From Hymenobacter translucens (GTDB lineage Bacteria > Bacteroidota > Bacteroidia > Cytophagales > Hymenobacteraceae), in NCBI RefSeq assembly GCF_020685205.1, contig NZ_JAJERB010000003.1:124001-188000 (forward strand): a DNA stretch of 64,000 nucleotides. Reading direction: 5' to 3'. Positions 8,287 through 16,685 of this stretch are shown here, in pieces. The translations under genes were made by a program, and so were the position numbers. The first letter of the stretch is position 1. Each line of letters starts with the position of its first letter. A model generated the notes under the pieces. It was not told the DNA's origin. It made no database searches and worked only from the letters and a program-made list of their open reading frames with translations.

Positions 8287-8598
8287 ATGCGTTTTATCGT
8301 GGCCAGATTTGTCGTTACCCTGCGTTTACCCGACTTTTTCGATGAGGACTTTATTTCCCTCATTCCAACCCACCGGGCCCATATTTCGGACCTCATCGAA
8401 CAAACCATCATTGAAACCTACGCCATCAGCGCTGACCGCACGAAGGGGTGGGTAACGATAAATGCGGCCAGCGCGGCCGCCGTTCAGAAGCTGGTAGAGA
8501 AGTTTCCGTTGTTCCGGTTTCTGGCGGGCGTGGAAATTGACGAGCTGTTCGTGTTCGATAGCGCTTCGGCCCGCTTTCCGCAGATCAGCCTGAACTAA
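8287..8598 (+). CDS. Small ferredoxin-fold-like conserved protein (muconolactone isomerase/YciI-like size)
   Basis: A 103-residue protein with an alternating beta-alpha pattern: VVTLRLPDFF, SLIPTHRAHISDLIEQ, GWVTINAASAAAVQKLVEKFPLF, then an acidic strand. This pattern and length fit small dimeric alpha/beta-barrel proteins such as muconolactone isomerase-like or YCII-related proteins. I recall very similar unannotated proteins in Cytophagales. No catalytic residues can be assigned. It is separated from its left neighbour by a terminator and from its right neighbour by 127 bp. Confidence 0.65.
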   Translation: MRFIVARFVVTLRLPDFFDEDFISLIPTHRAHISDLIEQTIIETYAISADRTKGWVTINAASAAAVQKLVEKFPLFRFLAGVEIDELFVFDSASARFPQISLN

Positions 8599-8725
8599 AG
8601 ACGGCGGGAACGGCGTGGTGGGAACAAGCCTGTCATCTTTGCCGGGGCTTAAGTAACTTGCGCATCGGCTTCGGCGCAGTTTGTGCGGGCAGCCGGCTTC
8701 TCTTGCTACTCCACCCGTATTCTGC

Positions 8726-9574
8726 ATGACTCGTTTCCTCCGGCTGCCGGTTCCTATTGCTTTGGTACTCACGGCCCTGGCTGCCGCTAGCCCGCCCGAA
8801 AAAATCACGACAGAGCAGCTCATCACCCGCCTCTCCAGCTCAATTGACAACCTGAAAACCCTGCGCTGCACCGCCCGGGCCCAGGAACGGGTAAACGGCG
8901 TCCGCCAGCAGGCGCAGTCTAACATTAAGATGGCGTACGCTCCCCTACGCATCTACCTGCGCAACGAAAAGGGAATCGAAGTGCTGTGGGTGGCGGGTCA
9001 GAACAATGGCGACGCGTGGGTGTACCCCAACAGCTTTCCATTCGTGACGGTAAGCCTGAACCCGAACGGCAGCATGATGCGGCGCAGTCAGCACCACAGC
9101 GTGCTGAACGCCGGCTTCGGTACCATTTCCAGCCTTATTCACGGTTCTTCCCTGCGGCAGGACCGCAGCTTTGAGCGCAGCTTCCGCTACGCCGGCGACA
9201 CCACCGTGCTGGGCCGGGCCTGCTACATCCTGCGCTCGGATTTTCCGCAGTTTAAATACGTGACCTACAAAGTCGGCAAGGGCGAGACGGTGGCGAAAGT
9301 GGCCGAGCGGTTTGGCTGCGGCGAGTACCGCATAATGGAGCGGAACGGCGTTGCCATCGACGAGCCGATTCCCGAGGGCAAGGTACTGCAGGTCCCCAAC
9401 GCGTACGGCCGCCGCACCATCGTCTGCGTCGACCAGAAGCAGTACCTTCCGGTCGTTGTGCAGGTGGTGGATGACAAGGGCCTGTTTGAAAAGTTTGAGT
9501 TCACCAACGTCGTGGCCAACCAACCCATTGCGCCCGCTGAGTTTACGAAGACCTACAAAGGCTATAAGTTTTAG
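8726..9574 (+). CDS. DUF1571 protein with an inserted LysM-like motif
   Basis: A 282-residue exported protein with a short signal sequence (residues 1-21). The body matches DUF1571 (LRCTARAQERVNG, FRYAGDTTVLGRACYILR, and the C-terminal FTKTYKGYKF), a LolA/LppX-like periplasmic fold of unknown function. Between residues about 181 and 225 sits a LysM-like repeat (YKVGKGETVAKVAERFGCG, then EGKVLQVPNAYG), a module that usually binds peptidoglycan. I infer a periplasmic lipid- or wall-associated role. The ATG at 8726 opens directly onto the signal peptide. A CATCTTTG -7-like box lies about 85 bp upstream. Confidence 0.8.
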   Translation: MTRFLRLPVPIALVLTALAAASPPEKITTEQLITRLSSSIDNLKTLRCTARAQERVNGVRQQAQSNIKMAYAPLRIYLRNEKGIEVLWVAGQNNGDAWVYPNSFPFVTVSLNPNGSMMRRSQHHSVLNAGFGTISSLIHGSSLRQDRSFERSFRYAGDTTVLGRACYILRSDFPQFKYVTYKVGKGETVAKVAERFGCGEYRIMERNGVAIDEPIPEGKVLQVPNAYGRRTIVCVDQKQYLPVVVQVVDDKGLFEKFEFTNVVANQPIAPAEFTKTYKGYKF

Positions 9575-9585
9575 CCTATTAGGCA

Positions 9586-9632
9586 TCAACAAAACACCCC
9601 GGCTGCACGGTGGGGCCGGGGTGTTTTGTTGA
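9586..9632. terminator. Bidirectional terminator between convergent genes
   Basis: Perfect 18-bp inverted repeat (9586-9603 and 9615-9632), with A-rich and T-rich outer parts. It lies between the DUF1571 gene and the convergent dienoyl-CoA reductase gene and can serve both. Confidence 0.9.
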
Positions 9633-9681
9633 TTGGCCGGTTATCCGGCGAAAGGCTAATGGCTGGGTAGTAGCTAACCAG

Positions 9682-10557
9682 CTAGCGTTTGCCCCGCATG
9701 GCCGCCTCGATCTGGTCCCACATCGGGGCCGGAATCATTTCAAGCTTGTTGAACTCCCCGGCTCCATTGAGCCACTCGCCACCGTCAATGGTAACGACCT
9801 CCCCGTTGACGTAAGCCGAGAAGTCGGAAACGAGGTAGGCGGCCAGGTTTGCCAGCTCCTGGTACTCGCCTACGCGCTTGAGCGGCACCGAAGCCGCCGG
9901 ATCAAGCTTTTCGGCCAGCGGGGCCGGAAACAGACGGCTCCAGGCTCCTTCCGTAGGGAATGGTCCGGGGGCAATGGCATTGGAGCGGATGCCGTACTTG
10001 GCCCATTCCACCGCCAGGGAGCGGGTCAGGGCCAGCACGCCGGCTTTGGCCGCCGCCGAGGGCACCACGTAAGCCGAGCCCACCGAGGCGTAAGTGGTAA
10101 CGATATTGAGAATTGTGCCGGGCTTCTTGTCGGCAATCCACCGCTTGCCGAAGGCCAGGGTGCAGTTGTAAGAGCCCCGCAGCACGATGTCCACGATGAC
10201 GTCGAAGGCCTTGTGGGTGAGGCGCTCCGTAGGCGAAATAAAGTTGCCGGCCGCATTATTAAGCAGCACGTCGACCCCGCCGAACTCGTCGATGGTGCGC
10301 TGCAGCATCTGCTCTACTTCCTCGTATTTGCGGACGTCGCACTGCACGGCCAGCACCTTGCCGCCGGTCTGCTGGCGCAGCTCCTCAGCCGTTTTCTCCA
10401 GCACGTCCAGCTTGCGGCTGCTGATGGTGACGTTGGCGCCCAGCTGAAGAAAGTACGTGGTCATGGCGCGGCCCAGACCGGTGCCGCCGCCGGTTACGAC
10501 GATGGTCTTGCCCTGCAGGGCATTGTCGCGCAGCATGGGTTGAGTGTAAGCAGACAT
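9682..10557 (-). CDS. 2,4-dienoyl-CoA reductase-like SDR (DECR1 type)
   Basis: A 291-residue NADPH-dependent short-chain dehydrogenase, probably reducing 2,4-dienoyl-CoA intermediates in beta-oxidation of unsaturated fatty acids. The cofactor site is VVTGGGTGLGR, and NNAAGNF follows. The usual YxxxK is replaced by SAAAK in VVPSAAAKAG, exactly as in mammalian mitochondrial DECR1, which uses a different tyrosine. The stretch from TTYASVGSAYVVP through APGPFPTEGAWSRL to TIDGGEWLNGAGEFNKL also parallels DECR1. I placed the start at MSAYTQP (10557), since the upstream residues are not family-like. E. coli FadH is an unrelated Fe-S flavoenzyme, so this is the eukaryote-like solution. Confidence 0.85.
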   Translation of the reverse strand: MSAYTQPMLRDNALQGKTIVVTGGGTGLGRAMTTYFLQLGANVTISSRKLDVLEKTAEELRQQTGGKVLAVQCDVRKYEEVEQMLQRTIDEFGGVDVLLNNAAGNFISPTERLTHKAFDVIVDIVLRGSYNCTLAFGKRWIADKKPGTILNIVTTYASVGSAYVVPSAAAKAGVLALTRSLAVEWAKYGIRSNAIAPGPFPTEGAWSRLFPAPLAEKLDPAASVPLKRVGEYQELANLAAYLVSDFSAYVNGEVVTIDGGEWLNGAGEFNKLEMIPAPMWDQIEAAMRGKR

Positions 10558-10658
10558 AGAAACGGGGGATGAGAGGGTTGAGGGAAACCGCTTGGAAAGT
10601 CGCAAGAACGGGATTTGTCGGATTGCAAAGGAATAAATTCAGAAGTGGGAAATTTTCC

Positions 10659-10666
10659 CACCTTTG
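10659..10666 (+). promoter_or_regulatory. Candidate -7 box close to start codon
   Basis: CACCTTTG (one mismatch to TAnnTTTG) ends 7 nt before the ATG of the YeeZ-like gene, within the 116-bp divergent promoter region shared with the dienoyl-CoA reductase gene. Confidence 0.4.
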
Positions 10667-10673
10667 ACCCTGC

Positions 10674-11525
10674 ATGACGGACTATTCCTCTTCTGATAAA
10701 CCCACGGTGGCCGTACTGGGCTGCGGCTGGCTGGGTCTGCCCCTGGCCCGGGCGCTGGTAGCCGAGGGCTATGCCGTGGCCGGCTCTACCACCACGCCCG
10801 CCCGGCTGCTGACCCTGCGCGACGCCGGCATCACCCCCTACCTGCTGCAGCTTGGTCCCGATATCACGTCTACCGACCAGGATACCCTGCGCACCCTGCT
10901 CACCGGCGTCGACGTGCTGGTGCTGAACGTGCCGCCCCGGACCGCCGCGGCCGGCGGCTACCCCAACCTGCTCCGCCCGGTGGCCAATGCAGTCCGGGAG
11001 CTGGGTGTCCGCAATGTGCTCTTCGTCAGCTCTACCAGCGTGTATCCCAACGAAATGCGCCCGATGCGGGAGGCCGACGCGGTGTCGTCCCCGGACGCTC
11101 AGTCAGACCTTTTGCGCGCCGAGGGGCAGTTCACACCCCGGCAGGGCCAGTGGCTGTCGACCGTGGTGCGGCTGGGCGGGCTCTTCGGGCCCGACCGTCC
11201 CCCGGGCCGGTTTCTGGCCGGGCGGAACGACCTGCCCAGCCCCGACGCCCCGGTCAACCTGATTCACCTCGACGACTGCATCGGTCTGCTGACCAGCATT
11301 ATCCGGCAGCAGGCCTGGGGCTACACTTTTAACGCCTGCGCCACCCACCACCCCTGCCGCCGCGACTTTTACACTGCTGCCGCGCAGTACCTGGGGCTGG
11401 CCCCGCCCACGTTTAAAGCCGAGGATTCCGCCGGGGGCAAAACCATTGACAGCAACCTCGTCCGCCGCACCGTCGACTATACCTTCCGTTACGACAACCT
11501 GCTGGAGGCCCTGGAGTATTGCTAG
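10674..11525 (+). CDS. NAD(P)-dependent epimerase/dehydratase-like oxidoreductase (YeeZ-like atypical SDR)
   Basis: A 283-residue protein with an N-terminal Rossmann fold. The nucleotide-binding loop GCGWLGLPLARAL carries the aspartate-free pattern of atypical SDRs. VLFVSSTSVYPNE contains the conserved serine and tyrosine region. NLIHLDDCIGLL and the C-terminal TVDYTFRYDNLLEAL match the YeeZ-like branch of nucleoside-diphosphate-sugar epimerase relatives. The substrate is unknown. The gene is divergent from the dienoyl-CoA reductase gene. Confidence 0.8.
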   Translation: MTDYSSSDKPTVAVLGCGWLGLPLARALVAEGYAVAGSTTTPARLLTLRDAGITPYLLQLGPDITSTDQDTLRTLLTGVDVLVLNVPPRTAAAGGYPNLLRPVANAVRELGVRNVLFVSSTSVYPNEMRPMREADAVSSPDAQSDLLRAEGQFTPRQGQWLSTVVRLGGLFGPDRPPGRFLAGRNDLPSPDAPVNLIHLDDCIGLLTSIIRQQAWGYTFNACATHHPCRRDFYTAAAQYLGLAPPTFKAEDSAGGKTIDSNLVRRTVDYTFRYDNLLEALEYC

Positions 11526-11604
11526 CTGCTAGTCCGGGTTTATGAAGGACGCTACTCTTTGCTGAAGCATCCACACCCCGCAATCAGCCACCAATTTCCC
11601 GCCG

Positions 11605-11612
11605 TACCTTTG
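11605..11612 (+). promoter_or_regulatory. -7 box TACCTTTG
   Basis: Perfect match to TAnnTTTG. Four nt separate it from an in-frame GTG at 11617, and 13 nt from the ATG at 11626. Confidence 0.55.
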
Positions 11613-11625
11613 TTCGGTGAATACA

Positions 11626-12855
11626 ATGGAAACGACGGTAGCGGTGCTGGGCGGCGGAGCAGCGGGATTTTTCGGGGCCATTGCCTGCGCCGAGGCCAAC
11701 CCCGGCCTGACAGTGTACCTGATTGAGAAAAGTCCCAAGCTACTGGCCAAGGTGCGGGTATCAGGCGGAGGGCGGTGCAACGTAACGCACCACTGCTTTT
11801 CCCCAGCTCAGCTGGTGCAGCACTATCCCCGGGGCGGCAAGCAGCTCAAGGAGCCCTTCCGCCAGTTCGGGGCCCAGGACACGGTGCAGTGGTTTGAGCA
11901 GCGCGGCGTCCAGCTCAAGGCGGAAGCCGACGGCCGCATGTTTCCCGTCACCGACTCATCCGAAACCATTGCCCGCTGCCTCGAAGAAGCCGCCCGCCAG
12001 GCCGGGGTCCGCGTCCTGACCAGCACCGCAGTTACCAGCATCATGCCCCTGCCCGACCAGGGCTACCAGCTCCAGCTGACCGGAGTGCACGCGCAGATGT
12101 TAGCAGTCCGGAAGCTGCTGGTGGCTACCGGCGGGGCGCCCAAGGCCGAAAGCTACGCCTGGCTCCAGGCCCTGGGCCACAGTCTGGTCGAGCCGGTTCC
12201 TTCCCTGTTTACGTTCAACGTGCCCGAATCCCCGCTCAGGGAGTTGATGGGCATCAGCGTGCCGCTGGCCCGGGTGGTGCTGGCCGGCGAAAAGCTGGAT
12301 TACGAAGGGCCGCTGCTGATAACGCACTGGGGCGTGAGTGGCCCGGCTGTGCTTAAGCTCTCGGCCTGGGGTGCCCGCCGCCTGCACGAGCTGCAGTACC
12401 AGGGAACGGCCCTGGTAAACTGGGTACCGCCCCACTCGGAGGAGACGCTGCGGCAGTGGCTGCTTACGTTTCGCGCCGACAACGGCCGGAAAGGCATCCT
12501 GAACAACCCCTTGCTGGGTTTGCCGCAGCGGCTGTGGCGCACGCTCGTGGAACAGGCCGGCATCGGGACCGAAACGCGGTGGAGCGAGCTGGCCGTGAAG
12601 CTGCAGAACCGCCTGATTGAGCTGCTGGTCCGGATGCCGCTGGCTGTGCGGGGCAAAACCACCTTTAAAGAAGAGTTCGTGACCTGCGGCGGCATCCCGC
12701 TGAGCGAGGTCAACCTGAAAACCATGGAAAGCCGTTTGCACCCGGGCCTGCACTTTGCCGGGGAGGTGCTCGACATCGACGGCATCACCGGGGGCTTTAA
12801 CTTTCAGGCCGCCTGGACCACCGGCTACCTGGCCGGCCGGGCAATGGCGGCTTAG
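11626..12855 (+). CDS. HI0933-family flavoprotein (BaiN/YhiN-like, TIGR00275 type)
   Basis: A 409-residue FAD-dependent oxidoreductase. The N-terminal dinucleotide site is AVLGGGAAGFFGAI, followed by LIEKSPKLLAKVRVSGGGRCNVTH, the family signature. The C-terminal ITGGFNFQAAWTTGYLAG places it in the TIGR00275 branch, whose Clostridium member BaiN reduces bile-acid enoyl intermediates; the substrate here is unknown. GTG at 11617 would add MNT and fits a leaderless start (TSS within a base or two of it), whereas ATG at 11626 fits the family start. A second, distinct HI0933-family gene occurs at 36811. Confidence 0.88.
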   Translation: METTVAVLGGGAAGFFGAIACAEANPGLTVYLIEKSPKLLAKVRVSGGGRCNVTHHCFSPAQLVQHYPRGGKQLKEPFRQFGAQDTVQWFEQRGVQLKAEADGRMFPVTDSSETIARCLEEAARQAGVRVLTSTAVTSIMPLPDQGYQLQLTGVHAQMLAVRKLLVATGGAPKAESYAWLQALGHSLVEPVPSLFTFNVPESPLRELMGISVPLARVVLAGEKLDYEGPLLITHWGVSGPAVLKLSAWGARRLHELQYQGTALVNWVPPHSEETLRQWLLTFRADNGRKGILNNPLLGLPQRLWRTLVEQAGIGTETRWSELAVKLQNRLIELLVRMPLAVRGKTTFKEEFVTCGGIPLSEVNLKTMESRLHPGLHFAGEVLDIDGITGGFNFQAAWTTGYLAGRAMAA

Positions 12856-13069
12856 GGCATAAAAGGTACTCGCCTCCTGACGCCAGGTTTCGGAAATGGG
12901 CCATAACGGCCACTGAGAACCGATTTTTTCCTGCACTATGCCTAGGCTGACGTTTTGGACTAAGCCCTAAGCCCTAAGTACCTAAGACCTGGCCACCTGC
13001 AACCTTGCCTTCGTGTTGGCAGTAAAGGAAAGACAACTCGTTTCTTCTATACACCAACGAAAACAAACC

Positions 13070-13522
13070 ATGGAAGCCAAAGCCACCCAAGCCCTGCTCA
13101 ACGAACTGCTCGAAACTCTCAAGGACGGTGAGAAAGGCTATTCTACTGCTACCACCGATGTAGAAGATCAGGACCTCAAGGATATCTTCAAGAAGTACGC
13201 CGTGCAGCGCGACGGCTACCTGACCGAGCTGGAAGACCAGATGCACCGCCTCAACCTGAAAGCCGAGGAAGAAAGCTCGATTACCGGCACCGTGCACCGC
13301 GCCTTTATTAACCTGAAAGCCGCCATTACCAGCAAGAGCCGCGAAAGCATCCTCAATGAGTGTGAGCGCGGCGAAGACTACGCCGTGAAAGCCTACCAGA
13401 CGGCCCTGAAAGCTGAGAACCTGCCCGGCCAGCTGAAAACCATCATCGAAAAGCAGTACCAGGGCATCATGGAAGCTCACAACACCATCCGCGGCCTGCG
13501 CGACGCCGCGGCCGGTAAATAA
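13070..13522 (+). CDS. PA2169 family four-helix-bundle protein
   Basis: A 150-residue all-helical acidic protein matching the PA2169/DUF2383 ferritin-like family: LLNELLETLKDGEKGY at the start, KKYAVQRDGYLTELE in the middle, and ILNECERGEDYAVKAYQTAL near the end. Family members are typically stress-associated and stand alone; no catalytic activity is established. The ATG at 13070 gives the family N-terminus (MEAKATQALL). A strong terminator follows. The 213 bp upstream hold no gene, only short CCTAAG repeats. Confidence 0.85.
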   Translation: MEAKATQALLNELLETLKDGEKGYSTATTDVEDQDLKDIFKKYAVQRDGYLTELEDQMHRLNLKAEEESSITGTVHRAFINLKAAITSKSRESILNECERGEDYAVKAYQTALKAENLPGQLKTIIEKQYQGIMEAHNTIRGLRDAAAGK

Positions 13523-13599
13523 GGTTTAAACCAATGGCTGTCAGCAAATAGCTTTATCAAATAGCTTTATATAAAGCGGCTAACCAGCCTGGTGCCTTT

Positions 13600-13642
13600 C
13601 ACAAAAAAAGCCCCGCCAGATACTGGCGGGGCTTTTTTTGTG
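13600..13642. terminator. Strong bidirectional-type terminator
   Basis: Perfect 19-bp inverted repeat (13600-13618 and 13624-13642) with a 5-nt loop, A-run on one side and T-run on the other. It lies between the PA2169 gene and the convergent DEAD-box helicase gene. Confidence 0.92.
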
Positions 13643-13704
13643 AAGCTGTCTAGTAAATCGGAGTCAGAACTGACAACGGACAACTAACAACTGTCAACTA
13701 GTCT

Positions 13705-15660
13705 CTATTCGTCGTAGTCGTTGCTGCGCGGGGCGCGGGGGGCGCTGTCGCCACCGCTACGGTTGCCGCCTTTGTAGCCGCCACCGTAGTTGCCGCCGTC
13801 ACGGTTGCCTTTGTAGCCCCCGCCGTAGGAGCTGCCGCCCCCGTCCCGGTTGCCTTTGTAGCCACCGCCGCTGCCGTAGGTGCGCTGACCGCCGCCGTAG
13901 GACGAGCCGCCGGTGCGGTTCGGGCCGAAGCTGTTGCCGCCGCGCTGACCACCGTAGGAGCTGCCGCCTTCACGACGGTCGCCATACGGAGCCCGGCGGG
14001 CGGGACGGTTGTCGTCGGCACCGAAGCCGCCGGGGCCGCGGGTGTTGCCTTCCTGCTGCGCATCGCCTTCCTGACGGGGCGTGGCAATGTTGAAGGCAAC
14101 CGGGCGGCCCTGAATCGAGCTGCGGCCGAGCTTTTCAATGATTTCGTTGGCAAACTCCGACGGCACTTCCACGAAGCTGAACTTGTCGTAGATGGCAATG
14201 TCGCCGACTTTGCTGCCGGTGAGGGCGGTGTTTTCGGCAATCAGGTCCACGATGTCGCGGGGATGAACCCGGTCCTTCTTGCCCATCGTGACGAACAGGC
14301 GGGTAAAGCCGGCGCGCACGGCCCCGGCCTGACGGCCGGCTTCGAGGCTTTTCTCGGCCTGCTTGTCCTCCTTCATGGTCATCTTGAGCAGGGCGGCGGC
14401 CACGTCCAGCGAGGTCATGTCCTCTTCCTGGTCGAGCAGACGCTGCACGCGGGCCACGTACTTCTCCAGCTTGCCCTTCTCGATCATCTCTTTGATCTGG
14501 TTCAGGAACAGCGTGGTTTTCACCTCCGACACATCTTCGAAGGACGGAATCCGCTCCTGCTTGATGTTGGCCTTGGTGTAGCGCATGATGTCGCGCAGCT
14601 TGTAGATGTCGCGGCCGCTCACGAAGGTGAAGGCCTTGCCCAGCTTGCCGGCGCGGCCGGTGCGGCCGATGCGGTGCACGTAGTATTCCTCGTCGGCGGG
14701 CAGGTCGTAGTTTACCACGGCCTCCACGTTCTCCACGTCGATGCCGCGGGCGGCAACGTCGGTGGCAACCAGGATTTCGAGCGTACCCTTGCGAAACTTG
14801 TCGAGGGTGTTCTGGCGCTGGGCCTGGCCCATGTCGCCGTGCAGACCGTCGGCGAAGTAGCCCCGGGCCTGCAGCTCGGCCACGCACTCGTCCACCATGC
14901 GCTTGGTGTTGCAGAAGACGATGGTCGACTTGAGGTTGTACATGTCGATGATGCGCGTGAGCACATCCTTCTTCATGGGGTTACGCACCTCGTAGTACAT
15001 CTGCTCGATGTTGGTAACCGTCAGCTCCTGATGGTTTACCTTGACGAGCTGGGGGTTGGTCTGGTACTTCTTGGTGAGCTCCATGATCGGCTTGCTCATG
15101 GTAGCCGAGAAGAACACCGTCTGGCGGTCTTCGGGCATCTTGCTCAGCACAATCTCGATGTCCTCGCGGAAGCCCATGTCGAGCATCTCGTCGGCCTCAT
15201 CCAGGATGATTTTCTTTACCTGGTCCAGCTTCAGCGTACCACGCTCCAGGTGGTCCATTACCCGGCCGGGCGTACCGATTACGATCTGCACGCCGCGCTC
15301 CAGGGCCTGGAACTGCCGGTCGTAGCTCTGACCGCCGTAGATGGGCACCACAGCCAGGCCGCGCTTGTACTTACCGAGCTTCTGGATTTCACCGGACACC
15401 TGAACGGCCAGCTCCCGGGTGGGGCACAGCACGAGCACCTGCACGGCGCGGTTGTTGGTGTCGATGCCTTCGATGGCGGGAATACCGAACGCGGCGGTTT
15501 TGCCGGTGCCGGTCTGGGCCTGGCCGATTACGTCGTGGCCGGCCAGCAGGGCCGGAATAGCGGCGGTCTGAATGGGCGAAGCCTCTTCGTAGCCGAGGTC
15601 CGAAATAGCGCGCATCATCTCTTCAGAGAGATTCAGCTCTTCAAATTTTACTTTTTCCAT
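13705..15660 (-). CDS. DEAD-box RNA helicase (DeaD/CsdA-like) with DbpA domain and Gly-rich tail
   Basis: A 651-residue ATP-dependent RNA helicase, expected to unwind structured RNA in ribosome assembly and cold adaptation. In order are: the Q-motif region (IQTAAIPALL), motif I AQTGTGKTAAFG, PTRELAVQ, the DEAD box in LDEADEMLDMGF, SAT, then the second RecA domain (VFCNTKR, ATDVAARGIDV, HRIGRTGRAG). Residues about 470-545 form a DbpA-type RNA-binding domain. The last 95 or so residues are an RGG-like repeat tail, several copies of GGGYKGNRDGG, typical of RNA-chaperone helicases. The start is the only ATG before the Q-motif. The roughly 180-nt leader suggests post-transcriptional or cold control. 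Confidence 0.93.
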   Translation of the reverse strand: MEKVKFEELNLSEEMMRAISDLGYEEASPIQTAAIPALLAGHDVIGQAQTGTGKTAAFGIPAIEGIDTNNRAVQVLVLCPTRELAVQVSGEIQKLGKYKRGLAVVPIYGGQSYDRQFQALERGVQIVIGTPGRVMDHLERGTLKLDQVKKIILDEADEMLDMGFREDIEIVLSKMPEDRQTVFFSATMSKPIMELTKKYQTNPQLVKVNHQELTVTNIEQMYYEVRNPMKKDVLTRIIDMYNLKSTIVFCNTKRMVDECVAELQARGYFADGLHGDMGQAQRQNTLDKFRKGTLEILVATDVAARGIDVENVEAVVNYDLPADEEYYVHRIGRTGRAGKLGKAFTFVSGRDIYKLRDIMRYTKANIKQERIPSFEDVSEVKTTLFLNQIKEMIEKGKLEKYVARVQRLLDQEEDMTSLDVAAALLKMTMKEDKQAEKSLEAGRQAGAVRAGFTRLFVTMGKKDRVHPRDIVDLIAENTALTGSKVGDIAIYDKFSFVEVPSEFANEIIEKLGRSSIQGRPVAFNIATPRQEGDAQQEGNTRGPGGFGADDNRPARRAPYGDRREGGSSYGGQRGGNSFGPNRTGGSSYGGGQRTYGSGGGYKGNRDGGGSSYGGGYKGNRDGGNYGGGYKGGNRSGGDSAPRAPRSNDYDE

Positions 15661-15839
15661 GTCTTGGTTTAGATGGAATGGGAGACACTAGCTCTGAAAA
15701 CAGCAGATTCAGCGACGTTCTTCACCCACTCAACTACAACGACAAGCGACGGAAGCAACGGACAGAAGACGATGACGGCCAGAAATTTACAAAAAGCAGC
15801 CGTAGCTGCGCGGAACGGGGCCATTCTCAAATGCGGCTG

Positions 15840-15847
15840 CAAAGGTA
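15840..15847 (-). promoter_or_regulatory. -7 box for the DEAD-box helicase gene
   Basis: TACCTTTG on the minus strand, a perfect TAnnTTTG match. Transcription from here would give a leader of about 175 nt before the helicase ATG. A TTTTG lies 12 nt upstream, too close for a standard -33. Confidence 0.45.
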
Positions 15848-16038
15848 CGGGAAATATTGCAAAATTGCTAGTTACCCGTGCAAATAGCCCAGCTGTTGGG
15901 TTCAGAACTAGGGCCAACGCAGAAACCGGATTTCGCGTTTCCTTCGCTGCAAACAAAGCTATATTTACTTACTGGCCAACCGCTTATTCCACCGCCGGCA
16001 GCTGATGAGGCTTCCCGGACCTGCACCGTTTAGAAATT

Positions 16039-16160
16039 GTCATCCTGAGGCGCAGCCGAAGGACCTTATCAACGCAGAACGATAATCATAACACCGACTC
16101 GTTCAAGTCTGAGAAGGTCCTTGGCTACGTCGACTTTCGGATCGCACTGCTCAGGATGAC
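16039..16160. repeat. REP-like palindromic element, copy A (122 bp)
   Basis: Ends are perfect 11-bp inverted repeats (GTCATCCTGAG at 16039-16049, CTCAGGATGAC at 16150-16160). A second nested pair is AAGGACCTT (16059-16067) with AAGGTCCTT (16114-16122). Same architecture as the element at 18581-18684 but with a different core. Confidence 0.75.
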
Positions 16161-16185
16161 GTTGAATAAGGTTTTCTTCGTGCCC

Positions 16186-16605
16186 ATGACTGAACCAGTT
16201 CCCTCCTTCCGGTTTTCCCACACCTTCTCCGTCGTGGAGGCCGACATCGACGAGCTCAACCACGCCAACAACGTGGTGTACGTGCGCTGGGTGCAGGAAA
16301 CAGCCGGGGCGCACTGGCTGACGGCTTTTCCGCCGGGGGAGCGGGAACAGTACGTCTGGGTGGTGATGGAGCACCGGGTGCGCTACCACAAGCCCGCCCT
16401 GCTGGGCCAGGAGCTGCGCGGCACCACCTGGATTGGCGAGGTGCGCGGGGCCCAGTGCCAGCGCTTCGTGCGCATCGAGCGGGCCGCCGACGGCGTGCTG
16501 CTCTGCGAGGCCGAAACCCAGTGGGTGCTGCTCGACCCCGTCACGCAGCGCCCTAAGCGGGTGACGCCGGAGGTGGAGCGGCGGCTGCGCGTGGCAGTGG
16601 GGTAA
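16186..16605 (+). CDS. Acyl-CoA thioesterase (hotdog fold, 4HBT family)
   Basis: A 139-residue single hotdog domain. ADIDELNHANNVVYVRW matches the 4HBT active-site signature (usually GHVNN), and VVMEHRVRYHKPALLGQEL is the expected central strand region. Enzymes of this type hydrolyse acyl-CoA, but chain length cannot be told from sequence. I chose the ATG at 16186 because it comes after the palindromic repeat; the upstream in-frame codons are part of that repeat. Confidence 0.85.
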   Translation: MTEPVPSFRFSHTFSVVEADIDELNHANNVVYVRWVQETAGAHWLTAFPPGEREQYVWVVMEHRVRYHKPALLGQELRGTTWIGEVRGAQCQRFVRIERAADGVLLCEAETQWVLLDPVTQRPKRVTPEVERRLRVAVG

Positions 16606-16685
16606 CGTTTTGCAGCTTGCCGCAGGAGGAGCTTTCGGCCCACCATCTGTCAAGCTAGCAAAACAGTATCAGCCTCAAGTTCAAT

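Larger units (their letters stand above)
15661..16185. other. Intergenic region: helicase leader and a palindromic repeat
   Basis: Left part is the putative long 5' leader of the helicase. Two -7-like boxes on the minus strand (TACCTTTG at 15847-15840 and TAGCTTTG at 15961-15954) precede it. The right part is a 122-bp palindromic repeat. A 110-codon plus-strand frame (15673-16005) has no family-like features and covers the promoters, so I do not call it. Confidence 0.55.

Noticed and set aside
13540..13585. Repeated AAATAGCTTTAT units after the PA2169 gene
   Set aside because: Only two short copies; not enough to call a repeat array or CRISPR.
15673..16005. 110-codon plus-strand frame opposite the helicase promoter
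   Set aside because: Covers both -7 boxes of the helicase on the other strand and has no recognisable protein features.
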